Notes under the pieces: generated by a model
Databases searched by the model: none
What the model was told of the DNA's origin: nothing
The model's input: the letters and a program-made list of their open reading frames with translations, nothing else
Assembly (NCBI RefSeq): GCF_012034935.1
Contig: NZ_JAATEN010000022.1
Location: 53,305-117,304, forward strand
DNA length: 64,000 nt
Reading direction: 5' to 3'
Source of the DNA: Streptomyces zingiberis
GTDB lineage: Bacteria > Actinomycetota > Actinomycetes > Streptomycetales > Streptomycetaceae
Part shown: positions 15,176-23,808 of the stretch, in pieces
Numbering within the stretch: position 1 is the first letter of the stretch
Layout of the letters: each line of letters opens with the position of its first letter
Position numbers and translations under genes: made by a program

Positions 15176-16108
15176 GTGAGTGACGAGCGTGCGACGAACG
15201 GCGCGGTGCGCCCCGGCCACGTGCGGGTCCGGCTGGACCTCGCCTACGACGGCCGGGAGTTCTCCGGCTGGGCGCGGCAGCGCGAGAGGCGCACCGTGCA
15301 GGGTGAGCTGGAGGACGCCCTGCGGATCGTGATGCGCCTGCCGTACCCGGTGGAGCTGACCGTCGCCGGGCGCACGGACGCCGGGGTGCACGCGCGGGGC
15401 CAGGTCGCGCATGTGGATCTGGCCGAGGAGGTCTGGGCCGAGCACGGGGAGAAGCTGCTGCGGCGGCTCGCGGGGCGGCTGCCGCACGATGTGCGGGTGT
15501 GGTCGGTGCGTGAGGCCCCGCCGCACTTCGACGCCCGCTTCTCGGCGATCTGGCGGCGCTACGCCTACCGCGTCGGCGACGACCGCGGCGGGGTGGACCC
15601 GCTGCGGCGCGGCCACGTCCTCTGGCACGACCGGCCGCTGGACGTCGGACTGATGAACGAGGCCGCGGCCAGGCTCCTCGGCGAGCACGACTTCGCCGCC
15701 TACTGCAAGAAGCGGGAGGGCGCCACCACCATCCGTACCCTGCTCGACCTGCACTGGGAGCGGCCGGAGCCGGGGCGGGAGGACGCCGGGCTGGCGGTGG
15801 CGACGGTGCGCGCCGACGCCTTCTGCCACAACATGGTGCGGGCGCTGGTCGGCGCGATGCTGCTGGTCGGCGACGGGCACCGGCCGGTGGGCTTCCCGGC
15901 GGAGGTGCTGGCGGGGCGGGTGCGCAACTCGGCCGTCAACGTCGTACGGCCGTACGGGCTGACGCTGGAGGAGGTCGGCTATCCGGCGGACGACCGCCTC
16001 GCGGCCCGGAACCTGGCGGCCCGGAACCGGCGAACGCTGCCGACGCCGACGCCGGCGCCGACGGGGACGGGGACCGCGACCGTGGCGGAACCGGCGCCGG
16101 AGTCCTGA
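15176..16108 (+). CDS. truA: tRNA pseudouridine(38-40) synthase TruA
   Basis: 310 aa from GTG 15176, preceded by GGGAGGA. The catalytic Asp is Asp68 in AGRTDAGVHA; FSGWARQ and the conserved YCKKREG and FCHNMVRALVG segments are present. It isomerises U38-U40 in the anticodon arm of tRNAs in the cytosol. The last ~40 residues are Pro/Thr-rich low complexity. Its place directly after rplQ is conserved in streptomycetes; the accessory segment begins after it. Confidence 0.96.
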   Translation: MSDERATNGAVRPGHVRVRLDLAYDGREFSGWARQRERRTVQGELEDALRIVMRLPYPVELTVAGRTDAGVHARGQVAHVDLAEEVWAEHGEKLLRRLAGRLPHDVRVWSVREAPPHFDARFSAIWRRYAYRVGDDRGGVDPLRRGHVLWHDRPLDVGLMNEAAARLLGEHDFAAYCKKREGATTIRTLLDLHWERPEPGREDAGLAVATVRADAFCHNMVRALVGAMLLVGDGHRPVGFPAEVLAGRVRNSAVNVVRPYGLTLEEVGYPADDRLAARNLAARNRRTLPTPTPAPTGTGTATVAEPAPES

Positions 16109-16293
16109 CCGGCGGCACGGTGGCCGGCGTCCGTCGCGTCCCGGTCCGGTGTAGGGCCGTCCGCCCGGCGCGGTGCCGCCCGCCGGGCCCGGGCCCGGCC
16201 CCGGCTTTCTTCCGGACGGCCGATGAGTTTGCGGCGGCCGGGCGGTCGGTACGGGTGAACACCTCGATCCCATACCACCCCAGGAGGGCACCC

Positions 16294-16776
16294 ATGATCG
16301 CCAAGGGCTTCACCACCTGTCTCTGGTTCGACGGCCGGGCCGAGGAGGCCGCCGCGTTCTACACCTCGGTCTTCCCGGACGGCCGGATCGGCGACGTCAT
16401 GCGGTACACCGAGGCGGGCCCGGGGGAGCCCGGCTCCGTGGTGACCATCTCCTTCGAGGCCAACGGCCAGAAGTTCACCGCACTCAACGGCGGACCGCAC
16501 TTCACCTTCGACGAGTCGATCTCGTTCGAGATCCACTGCGACACCCAGGAGGACGTGGACCACTACTGGTCCCGGCTCATCGAGGGCGGCGGCCAGGAGA
16601 GTGAGTGCGGCTGGCTCAAGGACCGGTTCGGGGTGTCCTGGCAGGTCATCCCGGTCGAGCTGTTCGGTCTGGTCGGCGGCCCCGACCCGGAGAAGGCCAA
16701 GCGCGCCACGGAGGCGATGCTCTCCATGCGGAAGCTGGACGTCGCGGCCCTGCGCGCGGCCTACGAGGGCCACTGA
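16294..16776 (+). CDS. VOC (glyoxalase-fold) / PhnB-like family protein
   Basis: 160 aa from ATG 16294 with AGGAGG six bases before it. The sequence TCLWFDGRAEEAAAFYTSVF, the ALNGGPHFTFDESISF block and WGWLKDRFG-like CGWLKDRFGVSWQVIPVEL match the 3-demethylubiquinone/PhnB-type branch of the VOC superfamily. These proteins are common in actinomycetes and mostly uncharacterised; substrate cannot be inferred. It is a single gene with no close co-directional partner. Confidence 0.85.
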   Translation: MIAKGFTTCLWFDGRAEEAAAFYTSVFPDGRIGDVMRYTEAGPGEPGSVVTISFEANGQKFTALNGGPHFTFDESISFEIHCDTQEDVDHYWSRLIEGGGQESECGWLKDRFGVSWQVIPVELFGLVGGPDPEKAKRATEAMLSMRKLDVAALRAAYEGH

Positions 16777-16827
16777 CACACGGGCCCCGGGGGCCGGGGC
16801 ACCGGCGGGCCGTCGGCGGAGAGAGTG

Positions 16828-16850
16828 AATGACACCCACTGGGTATCATT
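16828..16850 (+). promoter_or_regulatory. palindrome and -10 of the fic gene
   Basis: AATGACACCCA (16828-16838), a central C, then TGGGTATCATT (16840-16850): an 11-bp inverted repeat with a single mismatch. Its right arm contains TATCAT (16844-16849), a good -10 placed six bases before the ATG at 16856. Transcription would then start at or beside the A of the ATG, giving a leaderless mRNA, and a regulator bound to the palindrome would cover the -10. Confidence 0.55.
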
Positions 16851-16855
16851 GCTGC

Positions 16856-17995
16856 ATGCTCTATCAGACGCCCGTTCTCGCCGCCGCGGATCACTCGGTC
16901 CTTGCCGCAGTGGACCGTATGCGGGAAGAACTGCGGTACCAGGTGCGGCAGACCCCCGCCAAGTGGACGGCGGACCTGCGGCGAACGCTGACGGCACAGG
17001 CGATCGCCGGGTCGAACACCATTGAGGGCTACCGCGTCGACGCGCTGGATGTCGAGGATCTGATCGACGGGGAGCGGGAGGTCGCCACCTCGGAGGAGAA
17101 CAAGGCGGAGACCATCGCCTACCGGCACGCGATGACCTACATCCAGTCGTTGCACGACGCCCCGGATTTCCGCTACGAGAAGGCACTGCTCAACGGCCTG
17201 CACTGGATGTTGCAGGGGCACCACCATCCGCAGCGACTGGCCGGGCAGTGGCGTCGGCGGGGCGTGTGGATCAACGAGCCGGGTGACCCCTCGTCCGCGG
17301 CCTACGTCGCCCCTGACGCCGACCGGTTGCCGGCCCTGACGGAGGAGCTGGTCGCCTGGCTCAACGAAGGGGATCTCGACTCCCACGTGCTGGTCCGGGC
17401 GGCCATGGCCCATCTGAACCTCGTCAACATCCATCCCTGGGCCGATGGCAACGGCCGTATGTCCCGCTCACTGCAGACGCTGGTGATTGCGCGGGACGGG
17501 GTGCTCGCGCCGGAGTTCTCGTCCGTCGAGGCGTGGCTGGGCAAGCCCGGCAATACGTGGGAGTACTACAAAGTCCTGAGGGCGGTGGGAGGCCCGGAGT
17601 GGGAGCCGGAGCGCTCCACCTCGGCCTGGATCTCCTTCAACCTGCTGGCCTATCACCAGCAGGCGCAGTCGGTGATACACCGCATCGAGCGCTCGAACCG
17701 GTGCTGGCTCGAGCTCGCCGCGTTCGCCGAGCGTCACGGTGTGGAGGAGCGTCAGGTCACCGCCTTGCACGACGCCGCCCTCGCGGGGCGTGTCCGCCGT
17801 GCGCGTTACCAGCGGGCGGAATCCCTGAGCGGACAGCAGGCGGTACGGGACATCCGGTTCCTGGTCGGTGCCGGGCTGCTGGAACCGGTGGGCAACACGA
17901 AGGCTCGCTACTACGTGCCGGGGCCGGCCTTCCCGGCCGGGGTACTGGAGCACGCCCGGCGAACCGTGCGGCTCACCAACCCGTACGCGGAGTGA
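16856..17995 (+). CDS. Fic family protein (probable AMP transferase), class II
   Basis: 379 aa from ATG 16856. The Fic motif HPWADGNGRMSR spans residues 193-204 with catalytic His193. The auto-inhibitory motif SNTIEG at 53-58 (Glu57) lies N-terminal, which defines class II. The C-terminal ~110 residues look like a winged-helix domain (EERQVTALHDAALAG... GQQAVRDIRFLVGAGLLEP). Fic enzymes move AMP or other phosphate-containing groups onto target proteins. An earlier in-frame ATG (16829) lies inside the palindrome and has no Shine-Dalgarno site, so 16856 is preferred. No antitoxin gene is adjacent. Substrate unknown. Confidence 0.88.
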   Translation: MLYQTPVLAAADHSVLAAVDRMREELRYQVRQTPAKWTADLRRTLTAQAIAGSNTIEGYRVDALDVEDLIDGEREVATSEENKAETIAYRHAMTYIQSLHDAPDFRYEKALLNGLHWMLQGHHHPQRLAGQWRRRGVWINEPGDPSSAAYVAPDADRLPALTEELVAWLNEGDLDSHVLVRAAMAHLNLVNIHPWADGNGRMSRSLQTLVIARDGVLAPEFSSVEAWLGKPGNTWEYYKVLRAVGGPEWEPERSTSAWISFNLLAYHQQAQSVIHRIERSNRCWLELAAFAERHGVEERQVTALHDAALAGRVRRARYQRAESLSGQQAVRDIRFLVGAGLLEPVGNTKARYYVPGPAFPAGVLEHARRTVRLTNPYAE

Positions 17996-18064
17996 CCGCC
18001 ACTGTGGTCAGGGCCCGGGGGAGGGCCGGGGAAGAGGTGGTGTGCCGGGTGGAGTGCTCCCGCG

Positions 18065-18235
18065 TCGGCGGGGCCCGTTGGTCCTGGCTCGGACAGCAGG
18101 GAGCGAGTAACCCACCGGTAGGTTCCGGCCCGCCCTTGGTGGCGGGCGAGGATCTCCTCAGCCCGGCGGTACGACAGCCTCGCCCGCCCGGTCTCCGGGC
18201 ACACGTTCGGCGTCGGTCCCGGCAGGGGTCGGTGG
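18065..18235 (-). pseudogene. probable remnant of a tyrosine site-specific recombinase
   Basis: On the - strand the text reads PTPNVCPETGRARLSYRRAEEIL, then loses similarity. From memory, CPxTGRARLSYRRAxELF is typical of integrase-type proteins in actinomycetes just before the LHQLRHS catalytic segment, which is missing here. No full-length frame surrounds it and no start is convincing. The 340-base stretch between fic and the DinB gene (17996-18335) holds nothing else I recognise. Confidence 0.35.
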
Positions 18236-18335
18236 CGGCGGTCTGGTTCTCCGTGAGGGCCTCGCGGTCCGGCGGGAGCGGCGTGGCACTGGCCGTGGTT
18301 CTCTGATCACGTGTTTCTCTCCCCGCGAGGGTGGG

Positions 18336-18848
18336 TCAGCGGCCGGTCGTGCCGTCGATGAGCTCGCGGAGGATGTCGGCGTGGCCCGCGTGCCGGCCGG
18401 TCTCCTCGATCAGGTGGGTGAGTGCCCAGCGGATGCTGGGAGCGGGGCGGTCCGGCCGGGGCCGGGGGACCGGTGCGCCGGGATCGGCGCACCCGTCGAG
18501 AACGTCGTTCGCGCGCTTGACCGCGTCGCGGTAGCGGGCGACGACATCGGCCACGCTGTCCGCCGGCGCGGCGTGGAACGTCGCCTGCCAGTCGTGGACG
18601 TGGTCCCCGAGGAACATCGACCGCTCGACGTACGTCAGGTGGTTGAGCAGGCCGAGCAGGTTCGTGCCCGACGGCACCGCGGCTGTTCGCGCCTGCGGCT
18701 CGGGTGCGCCGTCGACCTTCGTGGCGATCGAGGTCCGGAGGTAGTCGAGAAAGCCGCGCAAGACCTCGATCTCACTGCTTCCGGTCCGGGGCGGCGGGGT
18801 GTCGCCACGGCCCTTGTGGTGTGTGGTGCGGGGTGTGGTGCTGGGCAA
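18336..18848 (-). CDS. DinB-like / DUF664 family protein
   Basis: 170 aa. The core LLNHLTYVERSMFLGD followed about 90 residues later by RWALTHLIEETGRHAGHADILREL is the DUF664 signature: a four-helix DinB-type fold with His residues that usually bind a metal. The family is related to mycothiol-dependent enzymes, but no activity is known for most members. The first ~20 residues are poorly conserved, so the start is uncertain. It is followed on the same strand by nothing close. Confidence 0.8.
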   Translation of the reverse strand: MPSTTPRTTHHKGRGDTPPPRTGSSEIEVLRGFLDYLRTSIATKVDGAPEPQARTAAVPSGTNLLGLLNHLTYVERSMFLGDHVHDWQATFHAAPADSVADVVARYRDAVKRANDVLDGCADPGAPVPRPRPDRPAPSIRWALTHLIEETGRHAGHADILRELIDGTTGR

Positions 18849-18891
18849 CAGTGGTCGCCTCGCCTTCCTTCGTCGGGGGCCTGCCGCCGGG

Positions 18892-19533
18892 TCAGGCGGT
18901 GCGGCGGATGAGGAGGACGTGGTCGGTGACCTCGGCGGTGTGCCCGCCTGGTCCGGTCGCGATCCGGCGGGGGGCGTCGGCCCGCTCGACCGTCCATGTC
19001 TCCGGGGCCGGATCGATACCGGCGGCGACCTCCCGTGGGCTCGGGTACCGGGTGTCGGCGTCCTGATTCCACGACCAGGGCGCGGCCGAGCCGTGGTCGA
19101 CCACCAGCAGCCGCCCGCCCGGGCGCAGTGCGTGCGCGGCCGAGCGCAGGACGGTCACCCGGTCCAGGTCGCAGGGGGTGTGCAGGTAGTGGGCGGAGAT
19201 CAGGTCGAACCCGCCGGGCGGGAAGGACCTGTGCAGGTCGTGTCGCACGGTGGTGACGCGGTCGCCCAGGCCGTGTGAGCGGGCGAGGGCGGCGAGCCGC
19301 TCGACCGCCACGGCCGAGATGTCGGCGGCGGTGACGTGCCACCCCTGGCCGGCGAGCCACAGCGCGTCGCCGCCGTCGCCGCATCCGAGGTCCAGCGCGT
19401 CACCGGGCGGCAGGCCCGTCACCGTCTCGGTGAGGCGAGCGTTGGGCCGCGGGTCGCCGGCTGCCGGCCGGGCCGCGTAGACGCCGTCCCAGAAGGCGAC
19501 CGCATCGGTGGTGCTCATGTCGGAGGTGCTCAT
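18892..19533 (-). CDS. class I SAM-dependent methyltransferase
   Basis: 213 aa. Motif I is ALDLGCGDGGDALWLA, followed by the acidic residue in VTAADISAVAVERL and LISAHYLH; the end of the fold is present. ATG 19533 was chosen because an AAGGAGT site precedes it by four bases. Substrate not predictable. It is divergent from the XRE-cupin regulator gene at 19621, with an inverted repeat in the 87-base gap, so that regulator is a reasonable candidate to control it. Confidence 0.85.
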   Translation of the reverse strand: MSTSDMSTTDAVAFWDGVYAARPAAGDPRPNARLTETVTGLPPGDALDLGCGDGGDALWLAGQGWHVTAADISAVAVERLAALARSHGLGDRVTTVRHDLHRSFPPGGFDLISAHYLHTPCDLDRVTVLRSAAHALRPGGRLLVVDHGSAAPWSWNQDADTRYPSPREVAAGIDPAPETWTVERADAPRRIATGPGGHTAEVTDHVLLIRRTA

Positions 19534-19593
19534 CAGGACTCCTTGTGCCGGAAGGCGCTCAGTCTCGCCGGGCGCACCACGAAATGGCACGCA

Positions 19594-19614
19594 ATCTTGC
19601 GGTAATGGCAAGAT
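19594..19614 (+). promoter_or_regulatory. inverted repeat between methyltransferase and XRE-cupin genes
   Basis: ATCTTGC (19594-19600) and GCAAGAT (19608-19614) are perfect inverted copies seven bases apart. The right arm overlaps CAAGAT, a weak -10 six bases before the regulator ATG at 19621, again a leaderless layout. The position fits an operator for autoregulation and control of the divergent methyltransferase. Confidence 0.45.
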
Positions 19615-19620
19615 GGCCCC

Positions 19621-20229
19621 ATGGATCCCGCGACGGATGAAGACGTGCTCGACGCGGTGGGGCCGCGGCTGCGCGCGTTGCGTCGTGACCGCGGCATCAC
19701 CCTCGCCGACCTCGCGGCGGCGACCGGCGTGTCGGAGAGCACCCTGTCCCGGCTGGAGAGCGGGCAGCGCCGGGCGAGCCTGGAACTGCTGCTGCCGCTG
19801 GCCCGTACCTATGACGTCCCGTTGGACGATCTCGTCGGTGCCCCGCGCACCGGCGACCCCCGGATCCACCTCAAGCCGATCAGGCGGTTCGGGATGACGT
19901 TCGTGCCCCTGTCCCGGCGACCGGGCGGTGTGCACGCGTTCAAGATGATCATCCCCGCCCGGCCGGAACCACTCGAACCGGCCCCGCAGACCCACGAAGG
20001 CTTCGAATGGCTCTACGTGCTCAGCGGACGCCTGCGGCTCGTGACCGGCGAGCGTGACCTGACCCTGCCGCCCGGTGAGGCGGCCGAGTTCGACACGTCC
20101 CTGCCCCACTGGCTGGGCAGCGCCGACGGCGGCGTGGTCGAGCTTCTCATCCTGTTCGGCTTGCAGGGAGTGCGCGCGCATGTACGCACCGACCCTCATC
20201 GGTCGTCCCAGGCCGGGAGCCGACGGTGA
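19621..20229 (+). CDS. XRE-type helix-turn-helix regulator with C-terminal cupin
   Basis: 202 aa. The HTH spans about residues 15-70 (LRALRRDRGITLADLAAATGV and STLSRLESGQRRAS), and a cupin-2 domain about 110-190 (HEGFEWLYVLSGRLRLVTGE, LPPGEAAEFDTSLPHWLG). Such regulators sense small ligands through the cupin. No Shine-Dalgarno site precedes the ATG, consistent with a leaderless mRNA. It is divergent from the methyltransferase gene. Ligand unknown. Confidence 0.87.
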   Translation: MDPATDEDVLDAVGPRLRALRRDRGITLADLAAATGVSESTLSRLESGQRRASLELLLPLARTYDVPLDDLVGAPRTGDPRIHLKPIRRFGMTFVPLSRRPGGVHAFKMIIPARPEPLEPAPQTHEGFEWLYVLSGRLRLVTGERDLTLPPGEAAEFDTSLPHWLGSADGGVVELLILFGLQGVRAHVRTDPHRSSQAGSRR

Positions 20230-20475
20230 AATCGGCGAAGGATTCCGTATCTCCGTCAGCAGCGAGCCTCACCGCGCGGACACCGCGGCCGGCGGTGACC
20301 AGGCCCGCGCCCCGGGCCCTTCGCCCGGCCCCGCACCCGCTGCGGCCGTTCCTGTCCCCCTCTGAGCTGGGCCGCAGGTGCTCAGCGTTTCCCGCACGCC
20401 GGCCGTGGCCGAGGTCGGGGGAGCCCCACGGACGCCGCCCGCAGTGGTGGACGCAGGACTGCGCCGGCGGCGCCG
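20230..20475. other. intergenic region between convergent genes, nothing recognised
   Basis: 246 bases between the convergent XRE-cupin and LAL regulator genes. It is GC-rich without a clear gene, terminator hairpin or repeat. Confidence 0.4.
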
Positions 20476-23400
20476 TCAGGGGCCGTCGGAGAGGCCGTAG
20501 GCGGAACTCAGCCAGGAGCTGAGCTGGGTGCGGGAGCGGAGGCCCAGTTTGCGGTAGATGCGGGTCAGCGACGCCTCGATGGTCTTGACGCTGAGGAACA
20601 TCCGGGCGGCGACCTCCTGGTTGGTGGCGCCCTCCCCGACGAGCACGGCGATCCGCTCCTCCGCGTCCGTCAGCACCCCCGCGAGGCCGCCGGGCGCCGC
20701 CCCGCCCGGGCCGGGGGACGGCTCGCGGGCGGTGGTCCCGGCTCCGGCGTGGCCGGGGACGGCGGCGGCCGCGCCGGGCGGGGCGGCCGGGCGGGTGGGT
20801 CCGGCCGGGGCGCCGGGGGACGTCTGGCCGGTGGTGGCGGGGGCCGCCGCGCCGGTCCGGGAGGGGGCCGCGGACGTGCCGTCGATCCGTGCCAGCAGCC
20901 GGGCCGCCTGTTCCGCCCAGGGCTTGGCGCCGTGCCGGCCGAAGAGGGCCAGCGCCTCACCGGCCGCGGTGCGGGCCGCGGCCGTGCGGCGGCGCCTGCG
21001 CTCCAGCCCGGCGCGGACCAGCAGGCAGTGCCCGTGTTCCAGGGGCTGGCCGAGGGCGGCGAAGCGGCGCGCGGCGCTGTCGAGCAGGGCGGCGGCCGCG
21101 TCCGGGTCCCCGCGGGCGGCGAGCAGCGCGGCCTCGGCGCGGTCGAGCCCGGCGAGGGCGCCCGCGCCGGGCGGAAGGCCGCCTCGCGAGGCGGTACCGG
21201 GAGGAGCGGTACCGGGGGGAGCGGCGCCGGGCACCACCGGCCAGGCGTCCCCCGGCGGGAGGGATTCCGGAGGGGCCCCGGCGGGGGCGGCTCCGGACGG
21301 GGAGGGGCCGGGGTGGAGGGCGCCCGGTGACGGGACGCCGGGCAACGAGGTTCCGGGCAACGAGGCCCCGGGCAACGAGGCCTCAGGCGTCGGGACACCG
21401 GCCGCCGGAGCACCAGGCGCCGGAGAACCGGGTGCCGGGACACCGGCCGGGGAGGGACCCGGGGATCCGGTGCCGTCCGGGGCGCCGCCGAGTTCGCGGG
21501 CGATGGCCTCACGCGCGGCGGCGAGGATCCCCGCCGCCTCGTCGTGACGGCCCAGGGACGTCAGCCCGGCCGCCAGGTCGCCGTGCCAGCGGAGCACCAG
21601 GGGCGCCGAGACGCCCTGCTCGCGCTCCAGTTCCCGGATGCGGAGCAGGGCCTCCACGGCCCGCCGGACGTCCCCGGTGCGCAGCCGTGCCTGTCCCAGG
21701 ACGTGCAGATGGCGGCCCAGATAGATCGAGTCGCGCTCCTGTTCGGAGGCGCGTACCCCCCGTTCCGCGTAGGCCACGGCCCGCTGGACGGCGCCGCCCG
21801 CCAGTTCGGCGACGGCGGCGCTGTACCAGACGGGGCCGGGGCTGAGGGCGGCGTCCTCGGCGATGCGGATGGCGCGGTCGGCGAAGTCCAGGGCGTCCGC
21901 GCACCGGCCGAGCCGCGCGGAGACCTCGGAGAGGCTGCGCAGCACCTCCATGACCTCCTCGCCCTGGCCGCGTTCGGTCAGGGCGAGCATCCGCAGCAGA
22001 TCCTGCCGGGCCTCCGCCAGGCGGTCGTCGAAGACGGCGAAGCGGGCCGCGTGGAAGCGCGGCGCCATGTGCAACCGGCCGTCGACGGCCGGCTGGGGCA
22101 GCGCCAGGGCGGCGGCCATCAGGGCGCGGTGGTCGGCGCGGCCCCGCACCCGGGCGGCGATGGCCTGGATGCACAGGGCCATGGCCTCGGTGTCGGTGTC
22201 CCCGGCGGCGCGGGCGAGCGCGGCGGCCCGCGCGGCCTCGGCGCCGCCGGGACCGGGCCGGCCGTCGACCATGGCCGCCCAGGAGAGCCGCAGCCGCAGC
22301 GGGGCCAGCAGCAGGGGGTCGTCCCCGGCGTCGACCAGGGCCGCGGCGAACACCTCGTCCCGCTCGGCGAGCGCCTGGCCCGAGAGGTCGATGAGCGCCA
22401 CCCGGACGCGGACCCGCCGGCCGCGGTGGGTGTCCGCCGCCAGGACGGCGTCGGCCGCGCGGTGCACGACGCCCGGCAGCCCGGCCGCCGCGCCCACCTC
22501 GGCCGCGACGACCAGCCACTCCAGCCGTTCCGCCTCGAACTCGCAGGGGGTGCGGTCGGCGGCGAGCAGATACAGCTCGGCGGCGAGCCGGTGGGAGCCC
22601 TGGCGGCGGGCGGCCTCGGCGGCGGTCACCAGGGAGCGGGCCACCTCGGCGTCCGGGTCGGCGGAGGCGAGCGCCCGGTGCCGGACCCGTCCCGCGGTGT
22701 CGGTCACCGCGCCGGCCAGCACGGTGTGGGTGGCGGCGCGGTGCGCGGCGGACGCGGACTCCGCGAGCACGGTGCCGACGGCGGGCGGGGTGAACCGCAG
22801 CGCGCCCCCCTCGGTGACCAGCAGCCCGGCCTCCTCGGCGCGGCGGATGTCCTGGTCGGCGTCGGCGCGCCCGGCGCGCAGCAGCAGGTCGGCGGTGGGC
22901 CGGGTGGCGAGCGCCGCGACCAGCAGGGTCTCCCGGGTCCGGGTGGGGAGGGCGGCGACGCGATCGCCGATCAGCGCGTGCACGTGACGGGGCAGCGGCA
23001 CGGGGCGGCCGTGCCGGGGCAGCCGCCCGGTGAACGCCCCGCCCAGCGCCAGCGCGAGATACGGGTTGCCGCCCGACTCGGCGTGCAGCGTGTTCGCCAC
23101 CCGGGCGGGCAGGCCGTACTGGTCGAGCAGGTCGGCGAGTTCGTCGGGCGCGAGCGGCGGTACGGCGATCTCGACGGAGCCGGGCGGTACGGGCCACGGG
23201 GCCGGCCGCCCCCGGGGCGGGGCGGCCGGCCCCGCACCGGGGCCCGCACCCGGCGCGGCGAGGCCCGCGCCCTCCTCGGGCCGCTGCCCGGCCAGCACCG
23301 TGCGCACCGCGCCGCCGGCCAGCCGGCGCGCGCCGTAGGCGAGGGTGTCGGCGGAGGCGGTGTCGAGCCACTGCGCGTCGTCCAGGAGCAGCAGCACCGG

Positions 23401-23808
23401 ACCGGCCTGCGCGCAGCGCGCCAGCAGCGTCTGCCAGGCGAGGCGGCAGGCGAACTGGGCGCGGCCACCGCTGACGGCGGGACGGTCGCGGAGGAGGACG
23501 CCGTCCATGGCGGCGCGCTGCGGTCCGGGCAGCGCGTCCAGCCAGTCGGGGGGCACCTGGCTCAGCAGCTCGGCCAGTACCGCGTAGGGGATCCACCGCT
23601 CCGTGGCGGTACCGGCGGCGCGCAGCACCAGCTCGCCGCGGCCGGCCGCCGCGCTGCCCACCGCCTCCAGCAGGGAGGACTTGCCGATGCCGCTCGGCCC
23701 GGTCAGGACGGCGCTGCCGCCGGCGGCGACCCGGGCCTCCACGGCGGCGAGCAGCGGCGCCCGCCCGACCAGAGTGGGCACGGGGCGGTAGGCGGCCGCG
23801 GCCGGCAC
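20476..23808 (-). CDS. large LAL-type LuxR family transcriptional regulator with ATPase domain
   Basis: About 1,110 aa. P-loop GPSGIGKSS (residues 37-45 from GTG 23808), a Walker B-type LLLLDDAQWLD, a long helical-repeat middle, and a C-terminal LuxR HTH (LTDAEERIAVLVGEGATNQE, VSVKTIE-like LSVKTIEASLTRIYRKLGLR). LAL regulators often activate secondary-metabolite or sugar genes, but no cluster is adjacent. About 90 residues around 750-840 are an unusual Pro/Gly-rich repeat (units such as PGASLPG), with 15-bp DNA repeats near 21335-21395. The start is uncertain: the best Shine-Dalgarno sequence (GGGAGGA, 23831-23837) points to an ATC at 23826, and the first standard in-frame start after it is GTG 23808. 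Confidence 0.85.
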   Translation of the reverse strand: MPAAAAYRPVPTLVGRAPLLAAVEARVAAGGSAVLTGPSGIGKSSLLEAVGSAAAGRGELVLRAAGTATERWIPYAVLAELLSQVPPDWLDALPGPQRAAMDGVLLRDRPAVSGGRAQFACRLAWQTLLARCAQAGPVLLLLDDAQWLDTASADTLAYGARRLAGGAVRTVLAGQRPEEGAGLAAPGAGPGAGPAAPPRGRPAPWPVPPGSVEIAVPPLAPDELADLLDQYGLPARVANTLHAESGGNPYLALALGGAFTGRLPRHGRPVPLPRHVHALIGDRVAALPTRTRETLLVAALATRPTADLLLRAGRADADQDIRRAEEAGLLVTEGGALRFTPPAVGTVLAESASAAHRAATHTVLAGAVTDTAGRVRHRALASADPDAEVARSLVTAAEAARRQGSHRLAAELYLLAADRTPCEFEAERLEWLVVAAEVGAAAGLPGVVHRAADAVLAADTHRGRRVRVRVALIDLSGQALAERDEVFAAALVDAGDDPLLLAPLRLRLSWAAMVDGRPGPGGAEAARAAALARAAGDTDTEAMALCIQAIAARVRGRADHRALMAAALALPQPAVDGRLHMAPRFHAARFAVFDDRLAEARQDLLRMLALTERGQGEEVMEVLRSLSEVSARLGRCADALDFADRAIRIAEDAALSPGPVWYSAAVAELAGGAVQRAVAYAERGVRASEQERDSIYLGRHLHVLGQARLRTGDVRRAVEALLRIRELEREQGVSAPLVLRWHGDLAAGLTSLGRHDEAAGILAAAREAIARELGGAPDGTGSPGPSPAGVPAPGSPAPGAPAAGVPTPEASLPGASLPGTSLPGVPSPGALHPGPSPSGAAPAGAPPESLPPGDAWPVVPGAAPPGTAPPGTASRGGLPPGAGALAGLDRAEAALLAARGDPDAAAALLDSAARRFAALGQPLEHGHCLLVRAGLERRRRRTAAARTAAGEALALFGRHGAKPWAEQAARLLARIDGTSAAPSRTGAAAPATTGQTSPGAPAGPTRPAAPPGAAAAVPGHAGAGTTAREPSPGPGGAAPGGLAGVLTDAEERIAVLVGEGATNQEVAARMFLSVKTIEASLTRIYRKLGLRSRTQLSSWLSSAYGLSDGP

